NCBI GenBank assembly: GCA_964007475.1 | Contig: OZ023273.1 | Coordinates: forward strand, 107,258,485-107,322,484 | Length of the DNA: 64,000 bases | Source of the DNA: Hybos culiciformis | Taxonomy: Eukaryota; Arthropoda; Insecta; Diptera; Hybotidae | Reading direction: 5' to 3' | Part shown: in pieces, positions 52,306 through 64,000 of the stretch | Position numbering within the stretch: the first letter of the stretch is position 1 | Layout: each line of letters begins with the position of its first letter | Made by a program: the position numbers and the translations under genes | The notes under the pieces: generated by a model | The model's input: only the letters and a program-made list of their open reading frames with translations | Databases searched by the model: none | Told to the model about the DNA's origin: nothing

Positions 52306-52383
52306 TTTCAAAATTTTTACAATACCAAAGATTTTGAAAGTCTAAAAACAGGTTTATTATCAAAACGAAACAGCAAATTGTAG
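52306..52383 (+). other. Exon-like stretch, unidentified
   Basis: It follows TTTATTTTTGTAG and stays open for 25 codons (FQNFYNTKDFESLK, then TGLLSKRNSKL) to a TAG at 52381. An AATAAA lies near 52515. It could be the terminal exon of an unrecognised plus-strand gene, or chance. No upstream exon was found. Confidence 0.25.
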
Positions 52384-53489
52384 AAGTTATTTCAGATTGA
52401 ACATTGTAATTGATTCTTAGCCGTTAATTAATTATTAAACATTAAAATTTTCAAAATGTAAATTGTATAAAAATGTTTGTATTTGATTAATTATATTTTA
52501 CCGAGTGTTTTATGTTAAATAAAATGAAAATAGTTAAAGAGTTAAAATTATTTTACGATGAAAACTCACTGTAGGTAATACTGCATTCTCGACTGTACTA
52601 GTCAGGGATACTTAAATCAAAAATATAAAAAAAAAGTGTCACAGACGACATTAAAATCTAAAATTTAAATAATGTACTGAGGGAGTTGAATATAAAAAAT
52701 ATTTCCACCAAATAAACGCTTTTTTAAAAATCTCATGAATTAAGTATGCAGTGTCACTTTGCTTTTGTTTTTGTAATCTGTAAGTAAGTATATACAACAA
52801 GTATCAATTTTTGTGTCAACAACAAATGACTGATTTTTTTTTTCTATTATTATTTAAATTTTATTATATAGAAATGAAAAATATAGCCATAACAAAAGAT
52901 TTTTAGGAATATATAAAATAAATTTTATTTCATTACGTATGTTTACGTAAATATCAGAATAAAAAAAAGAAAAAATTCAAAAAAACACATATGAACGCAA
53001 AAAATATTATACAATAAAGTTCGAATAAACTCTTGATTTTTTTTTTTTTTGTTTTTTTGCATTACTTTACTATAAGTAGAAGTCGGTTTTACGTTTTTTG
53101 GGAAGAAAAAAACAAAATTTTATTTAATCAAAAATTTTTGAGAGAGCCTTTCAGAGTTTATGGAAAAGAAGGGAGTATATATACAGTGAAATTCACTTTT
53201 ACTGAGTCTTATTATTATACCAGCTAGTTAACTACATTAATTATTTTTTAATTATAATAAAGGTTAATATCGAGATTAATAAGTTACTCTCAGGGTTACC
53301 TCCCACCTTCGTTCAGAGAATAAAATAGACAGTAACATAAGCAAAAAAAAAAAAAGAAATAGATAAAAAATAAAAAATGTTTAGCAAAATTCAACATTTG
53401 CAACATTCAATCTTCACGAATTTTTTCGCTATGAAACAAATGGCATGAGATAAGGAGTGTCACATAATATAAGATTACGTTATTGCTAC

Positions 53490-53830
53490 CAGAGCTGTGA
53501 AACCTCTGGCTTTTTTTAAAGGGTTTGGTTCTGGTTCTGTTCCACAATTTTTTTTTTCCATTTCGGTTCCGGTTCGGTTCTAAGCTCTGGTTTAAAAAAA
53601 AATTAAATATGAAAGCAAACTTGTTATTAAACAAAACAAAATAAAAAAAAGGAACAAAATTCATTATCAATAAAATATTAATTAAGAAAATATATTCTTA
53701 TAATAAAGCAATATTATGACAATTATTGGACTTGGAAAAAGTATTTTTTGTGTATAAAGAACCTAAAACCTTAAATATTTTATTCTGGTTCCTGTGCCGG
53801 TTTCGGTTCTTAAAAATACAGAGGGTTCCG
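53490..53830. mobile_element. hAT-like fragment with GGTTCCGGTTCGGTTC motif
   Basis: CAGAGCTGTGAAACCTCTGG (from 53491) is followed by several GGTTC-type words (53520-53590) and again TTCCTGTGCCGGTTTCGGTTC-like words at 53790-53820. Such GGTTC-rich subterminal repeats occur in some hAT elements. The right end and target duplication are not clear. Confidence 0.35.
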
Positions 53831-55853
53831 CGGAAAAATTGTATTCTGCAATTTACTATGACATTGGTTGCTGCTCGCTTTTAATAATTTCAAAGTAGAT
53901 TCAATATTTCTGCTCTAATTTAATGCAGAAAGGAAATGGAAAAAGGAACAAAGTTTATGGTTTCGCTCCCGATAACGTTATTTAAAAAAAAAAACATTTT
54001 TTTTTGTTTATTAGTATTTTTTTTTTCATTATTCTTTTTTTTTTGTTTCAATTTTATATTTCTTTTCTAAATAAAATACAAATTTAATTATATATATATA
54101 AATATAATTATGTATATGTACGTACGTATATAATATTTTCAGCGGTTTTTTTTTTTTTTATAAAAATTCAGCGAAGCATTAATAACAAAATTTTAGAAAT
54201 TATGATAATTTATGTATGAATATTTAGAATAGAAAAAGAATATAAATATTTAAAATAAAAAAAAAAAATAAAAAAACAGCTCATGAAAATGGATGGGAGG
54301 ATATTCAAATATTTTATTCTTGTTTTCTTCTGTTTAACATATTTTAACAAAAATTTTTGAAAAAAAAAAATATATATATTTTCCGTTTTTCTTCGAATTA
54401 CTTCTTTTTTTTTAAATGCCCTTTTAATTATGTTAATGATGATTTAGACAGGTTGAATGTTTATCTGGAATCTGGTTTTCGAACATGTTGAAAGCTACGC
54501 TACAGATTATCTTCCTACAAACTAAACTCTACTTGTTTGTTATTTTACAATAAGGTTGAAGGGACTTGTTGAAAAGCAATGCCATCAACACTACACAGAT
54601 AAATTAATTTTCAGTTGACCAACTGAAGTTGAATAAACATTCAAGTCGTCTGTATCATGCTTAAAGCGCAAACAACAATTAAAACAATTTTCTTAACCCT
54701 TGAATATTAGTTTTAAATAAAAAATCATTATTTTGGCCTCTAAAAAATTGTAATGTCAAAAGTTTAAAAATTCATTCTCATCATTTTTGTTTGATAACAA
54801 TAACACAAACAAAGTAATTAATTAATTATAAATAAGTAGGTTGGTAATCGAAATGCTCAATCGAGAAACTGAACTAATATATACAGGTAGTGTAACTCTT
54901 ACCTAGAATGCAACACGTTGAATATAAATTTTTTATTTGATTAAGCAGTTTTGGAGAAATTTTAGTTTTCTCATATATGCATTTCAAAGAAAATTTAACT
55001 GGAAATTAAAAAATTGGGACCCAATGTTGGCGCAACAAAGAAATCATATTAAAATTAAAAATGAAGATACAAAAATGAGGTCAAATTAATACGTGAACAT
55101 CTGTGCAAATGCTAATGCTTTTATACATATTTTATAATATTCAAAAGTTATTGATATCATTATAAAATTAAATGTCAGCTGTTTTAAGAATATTCCAAAA
55201 AATAAACACAATTTTGTAAATTCAATTTGCTTAAATTCAATAAAAGAAAAGAACAATAAAAAAATATTTACTAAAAATTAAAAAAAAAACCTACATATTT
55301 GGATCAGCAGAAAATTTATCTCTAAATTTTTTACGAAAAAAAAATTATCTTAATGTAAGCTTACAGAGCACGTGTAGTATTCAACCAAAAAATATACAAT
55401 TAATTTTATTTGAATTTAAATTTTTTATAAATTATATTAAGGAGCATTTACACGACTAACTTTTTACGTTCATCGCCGTTGACTAACTTCAAACAAAACG
55501 AAAAGTACACGTATTATATCGAAAGTGAATTGAAACGTTCATTTGAATATTGCGACAAATGAAAGAAGCATTAATTCGTGCTGAAATTATTATAATTTCC
55601 ATATATGCATTTGGCGGATGAAAAAGAAGAAATATCTTATTTAAAATAGCAACATAATTTTAGTTTAGTTTAGATACAAGCTTAATGCAAGCCGACTTTA
55701 TTTCAATACCATTTTGTAATACATAAGATTTATTATAAAAAAAAAATAAATTTATATATATTCAAATAGTTTAATACAAGAATCAGTTTTATAAATAAAA
55801 ATAGGACTTAATCAAAATCACACAAAATAGGCACAACAAACCACATTCTAGAC

Positions 55854-56186
55854 CAGCGGTCGGCAAACTTTTTTGGTCGTGGGTAAAATTCGCCTATGAT
55901 GAGATTTTTTTAAACTTCTAGTGGGTCATTGGCAATTTTATATGAAAGGAATTTAAAAAAAATAATTAAATCAGAAGTATTTATTATCTAGCAAACTAGC
56001 ATTACCAAAAAAACTTTAAATTTTATATGCAATTGTTTGTTGTAAACAAAAAATTTGTATATGCAATTGTTGTGAGCAAAAAATATATTCATTGATTTGG
56101 GAACTATTCACAATTTCGGATCGGGTAACATGAAATGATGCTAAGGGTCACCCCGTGACCCACGGGTCATAGTTTGCCGGCCGCTG
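55854..56186. mobile_element. hAT MITE with perfect 8-bp target duplication
   Basis: It starts CAGCGGTCGGCAAACTTTTT and ends AGTTTGCCGGCCGCTG, with inverted GTGGGT/ACCCAC words inside the ends. TTCTAGAC flanks it on both sides (55846-55853 and 56187-56194). 333 bp, noncoding, a typical hAT derivative. Confidence 0.92.
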
Positions 56187-56208
56187 TTCTAGACACTACA
56201 AACACATT

Positions 56209-56540
56209 CTAGACAGTCATACCATTTAGTCTCCTTAACTTTGACTTTAATATCAATTTAGTATCGGTGATCTCAAAAATATCTGAAACCTTATTTGCCT
56301 CAGATTGCATTCTTTCAATTGGCTAATTTTTACCATATACATACTGTACTGTGCCTTTCCACCGAGAACATTTGGCTATTTCTAAGTGGCCGCGATGGTA
56401 CCCTCAACCTAACTCTATCAAGCAAGCTCGGAGAACAAAAAACTCCGGATAAAATTTGATGCAGTGTTACAACATCACAAATAATTCGTCTATCCTTAAG
56501 TGATTGTATGCCGAGCAATTGAATACAATACGTATAGGTA
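56209..56540 (-). pseudogene. Non-LTR retrotransposon ORF2 C-terminal relic
   Basis: The minus-strand frames read LLGIQSLKDRRIICDVVTLH, then QILSGVFCSPSLLDRVRLRV and PSRPLRNSQMF, followed after a stop by PIERMQSEANKVSDIF and a stop at 56209. This matches the conserved C-terminus of CR1/Jockey-type reverse transcriptase ORFs (LxxRR...DL..L.K...G....P.L...I...VPSR..R; N.......DIF). It is truncated at the 5' side and carries at least one in-frame stop, so it is dead. It ends 15 bp from the hAT MITE target site. Confidence 0.7.
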
Positions 56541-56970
56541 ATAGTTTAATTTTTTTTTACTATTTTCATTATTAAATTAAAAAAAAAAAAATTTAACAAA
56601 GAGCTTAGGTTTTTATTTTATTTTTAATACTTCTTGTAACAGATTATAAATGTACCTATATTTTTTTTCGACATTTTTATTTATCTCAGTAATTTTATTT
56701 CATGTAATTTTCGTACTAAGTATAATATTGATTTTTTTTTTGTATTTGGAAAAGCGTTCGCGTTCATTTAAACAAAATTGCATATTTTTAGGTGGCAGGT
56801 TTTTTTTTTTAATTTTTCTAATACCATTCCGAATGCACATCACACACTGCATTGACCATGAGAAGAAAAATGATATAAAAAATATTTTATTTTAATTTTA
56901 AATTAAAATAAGATACTAATAGATAAATTTAAAAATAAAAAATGTATAAAATTTAAAGAAAATTAATTAC

Positions 56971-56992
56971 CTTTTTCAATAGCAAAATGCAT
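56971..56992 (-). CDS. Candidate first coding exon of haspin
   Basis: ATG at 56992-56990 begins seven codons (MHFAIEK) plus one base before a GTAATT donor at 56970. The single leftover base would combine with the CG that starts the 48694 exon to give alanine, keeping the frame. The only evidence is phase and the donor, so this is a suggestion; a different or additional 5' exon is possible. Confidence 0.25.
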
Positions 56993-59900
56993 ACACAAAA
57001 ACAACGAAAATTAAGTATAAAATTTGTAAAAATAAAACTTTTAAAGTTTTTCTTTGTTTACTTTTTTTTTAAAAGTATATATTATTAGTTCCTTATTAAA
57101 TTAAGTAAATTAAATACCTAATATAAACTTATAAACAGATTATTATTATTTTTTTTTAATTATTATTTAAATTTCACAAAAATATTCAAACTCCTTTTTC
57201 AAAAATATATTTAATAAATTTTTGAACCGGTTTTTCACAACAAGTTATAATTTATTTATTTATTTTTTTAATATTATTAAAGAAAATAATTTCCTTTTTC
57301 TTCTTCTTTGTGTATAAATTGTTATTATTTGAAAAAAAAAAATTTTTTCTATCTAAATAAAAGTTAAGTTTTCTTCGTTTTTTTTATTGAAAAAAATTAT
57401 TGATTATTTTATTTAAACTTCTGAAAAATTTGATTAAATAGTTTTTTTTTCTTTATTTTCTAAAAATGTTTTTATTTTATTTTTTTTTTTTTATGAGTCA
57501 CAAACAAGAGCAACAACACAAAACAAACACCTTTTCCTGATAAAAATAAATAAATAAATAAATAAAATATATATCACAAATTTATCAAAAAAAAAATATA
57601 TATATAAAAATTTATTAATTATATATTTTTTTTTTTCTGTTTATTTTTATGTTTTGAATAAGTTAATGACTGTTGTTGATGTTTTTTTACACAAAAAAAA
57701 AAATATATTTTTTTTTTCTTGCTATTTTTATGAATCACAAAGTTCAATTTAAAAAACGATATATACATAGGTATGTATGTATAGAACGTTATTACCCGAA
57801 CAAAATTTACATTAAAATTTAATTAGTAATTTTTGAGGAAAAAAGAAAATAATGTAAAAAAAAAAATCTGTAACCTGCAGTTTATCCTATCTTCAGTGCA
57901 ATTAGTTATTCTGATTTAAAGCAAATTATTTCTCTAAACATCAGGCAAATGTTCGTTATTTGCTTTTTTATTATTTATTATTATAATAAGCGGAACCTTG
58001 GAATTTAATGTAAACAGTAAGTTTTTGCAAATCTATTTTCTTTGAATTTTGATTTTCATATTAAATAGCCTTTAAAAATGAAATGTTTAGGTTTTTCCGA
58101 AGTAGATAGTTGTCTCTAAAATAGTAACTTACGAAAAAGACACTGAGATCTCTTAGCGTATCATAGTGTTAATATGAAAATCAAATTCAAAGAAAATAGA
58201 TTTGCAATTCTTTTTTGTAAGATAAGCTAAAGTAAGCGACACAACTGAATTTATGTTTTTTTTTTCGTCAAAGATTAGCTCCTCGTTAAGGTTTTAACAT
58301 TTTGTTTAAAGAATATCGATGAAATGTAATTTTGTTTTAATGACTAAAATATCAATTCGGTTTGAGAGTACTAATATATTTTTCTTTCATTTAAAAAATT
58401 TTTTGGAAGCTTTATTTATCAATTTTCCGAAAAATTTTAAAGTTTAATTTATTCAAGGTATTAATGATAATCACTAATGTATAATCATTTTGTGACTGTT
58501 AATATTCTAAAAAAAAAATGATGACTTTAATAGTGTAAACAAAAGACAAAAATGTTTTTTCTTTTTTTTTTAGATAAAAAAAAATTATATTATATATATT
58601 TTTAGATAGGAAAACGTAATAAAATAAAATTGCCCGCCATTTTATAAAAAAAAAAAATTCGATAATATGTCATTTAATATTTATCACAAAAAATAAAGAA
58701 AATAAATTATAAAGATAAATTTTATATTACTTGGTCTGCAACAAAATTATATCAATTTTTATATAAAAAAAAAAAAACAAAAAAAACAAATATGAAGCGC
58801 ATGAATTTTTTATTCTCATGAGAAGAAAATATACAGGAAATGAAAAACTAAATAGTTGTTTATAATTAAAAATAATAATAATAATAACTAACTATTATTG
58901 AAAATTAAAAACTATAGGCCTTGAATTTTCTACTGATTTTTATTATTTGCAATTTTAAATTTTTATAAATTTTTCTTTTTAATCGATTTTTTTTTTTTCA
59001 TTTTTGTGAAAGTAAATATTAAAAAAAAATCTCCAATTTTTACCCCTTCCAAATTAACATATGAAGAGGGGTTTTGTTAGTTTTTATTATTGGTTATCAT
59101 GAAAATTGAATTCAGATATTTTTTTTGCTCTTAAACAATTTGTGGTTTTTAAATTATAATGAAGAAAGTTTAATATCAATTGAAACTAATTTTGAATCTA
59201 CCTACTAGATATACCTACTCTACAATCTTGAGAAATAAAACTAAGCTGACAGCCTTAAAAAAAAACAACATTTAATAATTTCATCATAATTTCGTAAATA
59301 CTGACGATTTTGAAGACATCATACTAATAATGGTCCTATAAATTATTGCTCATTTATATAGCTTATCAAATTTTTAATAAAATAATTACTAATTTTAAGA
59401 CGTCAGTTTAATTATTACGTAAAAGTAAAACTAACAATAATAAAATGGAATATAATTTAAATATTTTAATATAATTAAGTATGTATATTATTTTTTTTCT
59501 CATTTTTAAAAATATACCTATTGTATACTATTTATTTTCTGTCTAATAAATTCATCTTGTTTTGTACTTTATTTTTTAATTAAGAGTTTTATTTATGTAG
59601 GTAAAAAATGTAAGAAAAAAATTATAATCATATTAAATTTCGTTCATTTTGAAAATTTGAATTTTTCATTTAAGTAAAAATCATTTTTATTTCTCTCAAA
59701 AAAATAAAATTTGTAAATAAAAGAAGCAGAAAAAAAAAAACATCTCAATTCTCTGACTTAATGACTTCTATGATGCTGCTACGTAGAAAAAAAATAAAAC
59801 AATTTATAAAAATCTAAAAACGAACGCATGTTTATAGTATCTCGTATATAATTTTGACAATTCGTCAAAATTAAAATTAACACAAATAAAAATAATTATA

Positions 59901-62900
59901 TATTTTAAAATTAATTTTTGTTTATTTTTAGCTGATAACTATGCTGCAGTTGTAGAAAAAATTTCAACAAATAAAATTTTAAAAAATATATGGTAGCCTG
60001 ACGCCTGAACTAAAATTAAAAATGAATTTTGTCCTATACATGTAGATATTCTTTTATATATATGTAGAGTTATATTATGTAGATATATTATTTTGTTTTT
60101 TTTTTTTTTTTTTTTTTTTTTTCAAATATTTATGTATTTATTTTCATCTTAACTCAAAAATACATTATTTTTGAATTTTCTTTTTTTTCTATAAAATTTT
60201 AATTTTTACGCCGTAAAAAACTTCCAATTTATTTTTTTTTTAAATAAAAATAGCAAAAAAAAAAAAAAAAAACTTTGTGAACACGTCACAAAAAAAAATA
60301 TAATAAAAATTTTTTCAATTTTTTTCAATTTTTTTTGTTTTTTCATTATTTCATATCTTTAGAAAATTTTTATTATAAATTAATTATTTAGATATATCTG
60401 CTCTCTCTACCTCTAGGTAGGTATAAATTTTTTTAATTTTATTTTTTTTCAAATTTTTAATTTAATATTAAAAAAAAAAACAAAATGTAGGTAGGTAGGT
60501 ATATTATATTTTTTTTTTTATAAATTATTATAGGAAAAAAAAAAAATTAATTAATACTTTTTATTTTTGTTGTTGAATAAAATATATATTAGGTATATCA
60601 AAACAAAAAAAAAAATAAACGTTGAAAAAAGAAAAATAAAAATTATATTTAAATTAATTCTTCTTTTTTTTTTTTAAAATATATTATATTTATGTATTTT
60701 TTATTTTATTTAATTTTTTTTTTTAATTTTTTTTATATAAAAATTTTTAAATAATCGCGATTTATAATAAAAAATTCAGAGCGTGAGCAGAAAAACCCAA
60801 GCCAAAAGACGAACTAAATTGTAGAAAAAAAAAAACAACTGAAATTATTTTATTTTGTCTGATGCTACAACAAACTCGATTTTTTTTTTCTTTCTTTCTT
60901 TTCACTATAATTTTTTTTTTTTTTTGAGAGAAAATCAAGTTCCTAACAATGAAAAAAAAATATGTATAGGTATATATATACAGAGTGTTGAGGCATTTTT
61001 GATTGAATAATGTCTTAAAACTGTCTGGATGATTTAAAGTTGGATTATTAATTATACCTTGTTGGCAACTAAAAATATTTTCACTTCTAAAAGTTAATTT
61101 CGTACTTGAGAAGTAGAAAGAATTTGACACTGTTCTCATTAAAAAAAAAAAAAGTTGGTGCTAACACAGGTATAATACTTTGTTTGCACCTACAAATATT
61201 TCCGGAAAAAAGTGAAAATTTCCAGTCATAAAGCGCTTTTCATACTTAATAAGTGGAAACAATTTGGCAATTCCGGAAAAATAGGTGCGATATAGAAGTA
61301 AATTGAAAATTTTATAATAATGGTATTGAATATTATATATACTAGTCGAAACCCGTGAGATATTCACGGAAGTTAAATAAATTTAAATTTTTGAAATACA
61401 TTTTTTAATTTTATTTTCCAACAAATTTACCGTAGTTTGCAATGCTTTTTTCGAATTTTACAATGTTTTTTTCATTGATTTTTTTTATCCGGCAAATATG
61501 TAAAAAAATATGTAAATTCCAAAAGATGTCTCAACTCCAATAGATGTCTTTACTTACTGATTGATACATAGATAGATAGATACGGTCGAATGCCTATTAA
61601 TATTATGATATGTATGTATATTAATATATTTTTTTCGAAATTGTGTTACAAATCTTTAATTAATTAGGAAACGATTGGGAACTAGATCAAAGTCTAAAAA
61701 TGTAAAACTATAGTTTTTAATTCAATTATTCTACAAGACTTTGATTATTCTATTATAGATGATCAATTGTTTAGTTTCTTGTGGTGATATCATAAATTGA
61801 AATACTTAATATTCAAATTTTTGGAAGAATGAAGTATCCAAATCGATTTTTTTTTCTCAAATTCAAAATCCGGAAGAAAAAATATTTTCCGAAAGTATAT
61901 GCTCTATGACCGTTTCGCAGAAATTTATCAGTAATACCAATTTAAAGGCAATAGAATGTAGATAATTTTATCATTTAGAATTTTTATTTTGACATTGAGG
62001 TGAAAGTAAAATGCAAAATGCAGAATTGATTCTTAATTTTGAATATGCTGTTCTTCGATATTAAAGAATCAAAATTTTTTTTATTATAATTATTATGATT
62101 TTAGTTTATTTTTACTCTTAGAAAATTTTTCGATATTCGTTTAGCAAGGAAGTTATTTAAAAAACTTAAAATAAAAATGATCTAAGATAAAAAATTTAAA
62201 TAAACGCACGAACGATTTTAATCTGTCACTCTGTATCATATAAAAAAAATTCTCTTTGTCACGATTTTGACCCGAAGGTAAAAAACCTTACATTAATGGT
62301 TATTTCTATTCGATTTTATACGAAATCAACCGAATTAATTTACATTACATACCAACCATTCAACACATTTATATATTTTATTATATTATAAGTAAATATA
62401 TATACTTACTTATAATATTTATATACACCTTAAATATAAAATATTTTTGCTTGGTTAAAAAAGATACATGTATCTAAAAAAAACTGACTTCAAGAAAATC
62501 ACTAAAGAGTGATAAAGACGCATCTACAAAAAAGAAAAAATAGGAAATTTTACCTAACATCATGTGAAAGATAAAGAGGAATAGAATTTAACTTGAAGAA
62601 AAAAAAATTGGTACATTTTTTTTGCTGATGAAAAACTTGTTAAAATACAGTGTACAGTTCGGTATAAGGAACTTGAAAGAAAAAAAGAAATGTTTAGTCA
62701 AGCTCAGTAAAAGAACTTCTATAGAAAAAATTAATGATGAAAATTCCAATTTAAAAAAAGGATAAATTTGTTTTCAATATTTTACCTTATTTATTATAAA
62801 TCTTTATTCATGATTAGTTTTTAAAAAATAATTTCTTAGGCCCTGGTGGTCTGACAATTTTTTTTCTATCAAACCCTTCATTGTAACCTTTTTTTTCCAA

Positions 62901-64000
62901 AAATAATTTTCTTTTATTTATAAATGAAAGGTTACAAAAAATTTTACAATCTTCGTTTTTTTTTTTTTTTATTCAAAAGACAAGTTTATAAAATTGCTTA
63001 TATTTTTTTAAATATCTAAATCACTAATATTTTTTTTATATTAATTCGATTTGAATGAATCAACAAACAATATGCTGAACAAAAATTAACGTGCTTCTGG
63101 CTAGATGTTATTCAAAGCTATAGTTTTTATATAAAGTCTAACTTAATTTTTGAAGTTTCCGGATTGAAATTATAATACCAAGTTTAATTATTTTTTACAT
63201 TTTTATTCCAATAAGAGATCACCCCCCTTTCTTAGAGGAAACATTTTCTTTCCTATTTTTTCCCCAATTTAAATTTTGTACCCTCGTCAAATCTTGTTCT
63301 AATTTCCGAAATATACGCAAAGTCATTTGGAGACTTGAGACGATCGATTTTTTTGAGATTACTTGTATCTTTATATATGTAAATATTAAACATATATTAT
63401 ACCTATTAAATGATATTAAGAACTGCGATATCTAGAAGTTGACACTCTGAAAGCTCTAAGCCGGAAATGTGATGTCTTGAGAAAATATCAAATTTACAAA
63501 TTATCGGATTTTTTTAACCTAAATTGGGATCATAACTTTGATATGGATCCAAAACTTATTCTAACAATTGCGAATAAAAATATACATTCTAATAAATACA
63601 TTATATTGAAATAAAATAACAAGTTCTAAAGTTATGGAAAAAAAAGTTTAAAAAAAAAAATTAAAATCCATTCACTATTCAAGAAAATTTCTTTCTCAAT
63701 AGAATAAAAAAAATTTTTACGTAAATAATGTTGAATAAAAAAATATTATGATTAATTACATTCAACTCATTTTTTTTCTCGAGATCTTTTTCTTTAAGAA
63801 AGTTTCTAAAAATTACATAATGACTGATCATATTTAAATTATTTTGTATTTAATTTTTATCAAAAAAGTAACCAACCATATCAAAAATAGTTCAATCTTG
63901 ATTATAAGAAGACAAGAAACCCAAAAAGGAAACCCAAATATCGAGTTCAAAAAACTTCAAAAGTTATAAATTATTTTGTACAATATTTTAAATTTTTTTT
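56993..64000. other. Very AT-rich region without recognised genes
   Basis: Dominated by A and T homopolymers (for example a T-run of about 27 at 60096-60122) and short microsatellites such as (GTAG)n at 60487. A long inverted repeat lies at 58027-58205, a retroposon-like fragment may occur at 61340-61600, and a small hairpin (GTAACC...GGTTAC) at 62882-62935. Open frames here are low-complexity and not credible. Confidence 0.6.
58027..58205. repeat. Inverted repeat with 37-bp arms
   Basis: GCAAATCTATTTTCTTTGAA (from 58027) and the 17 bases after it are repeated inverted at 58170-58205 with a single-base deletion. The spacer is about 106 bp. It resembles a small MITE, but no family member was seen elsewhere in the window. 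Confidence 0.8.

Larger units (their letters stand above)
48695..56970. other. Region upstream of haspin kinase exons (putative intron)
   Basis: AT-rich. It contains an inverted-repeat element (50729-51120), two more copies of the ACTTCGCTACACTTCAGG family (51508-52254), an exon-like stretch (52306-52383), a GGTTCCGGTTCGGTTC-bearing hAT-like fragment (53490-53830), a hAT MITE (55854-56186) and a LINE relic (56209-56540). 48740-50700 and 54000-55850 show nothing recognisable. Confidence 0.55.

Noticed and set aside
60762..61139. 125-codon open frame near the right end
   Set aside because: Low-complexity (K/F/Y runs from homopolymers), no family resemblance, no splice or start context.

Overview
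This is eukaryotic DNA, most probably from an AT-rich insect. Genes are split by introns with GT-AG borders (one GC-AG). Intergenic and intronic DNA is dominated by A/T homopolymers, and transposon debris is of the hAT, MITE and non-LTR kinds common in arthropods. The order of insect cannot be fixed from the sequence alone. No bacterial operons, CRISPR arrays, rRNA or intact tRNA genes were seen. All exon borders below were derived by hand from reading frame, splice consensus and phase, and from resemblance to remembered family members; no database search was run.

Layout: (1) 1379-29523, minus strand: an eight-exon CNNM/unextended-type magnesium transporter gene. Its signal-peptide exon lies 16 kb upstream of the rest, and its large introns carry many repeats. 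(2) 32997-35507, plus: RNA polymerase I subunit RPA43 (four exons). (3) 36127-38912, minus: the U4/U6 snRNP protein PRPF4 (six exons), convergent with RPA43. (4) 38913-40709: an intergenic stretch with an orphan coding-like exon and a striking 1-kb array of nested palindromes that looks like a Mutator-like foldback element. (5) 40710-42703, plus: nucleostemin-type GTPase GNL3 (two exons). (6) 45205-48694, minus: the haspin histone H3 kinase (five recognisable exons), with a tentative 5' micro-exon at 56971-56992. (7) 56993-64000: extremely AT-rich, no gene recognised.

The five genes are housekeeping functions: ion transport, rRNA transcription, splicing, ribosome biogenesis and mitosis. They are not an operon, and nothing suggests that they work as one pathway, although RPA43 and GNL3 are both nucleolar.

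The accessory content is mobile DNA. It includes two hAT MITEs with perfect 8-bp target duplications, two hAT transposase fossils that keep the C-terminal dimerisation motif, and a five-copy terminal-inverted-repeat family. There are also several foldback elements, a pair of tRNA-like SINE fragments, a LINE C-terminal relic and a recent 352-bp tandem duplication. I found no convincing new biological system. The best candidates for something undescribed are the palindrome array upstream of GNL3 and the five-copy inverted-repeat family.
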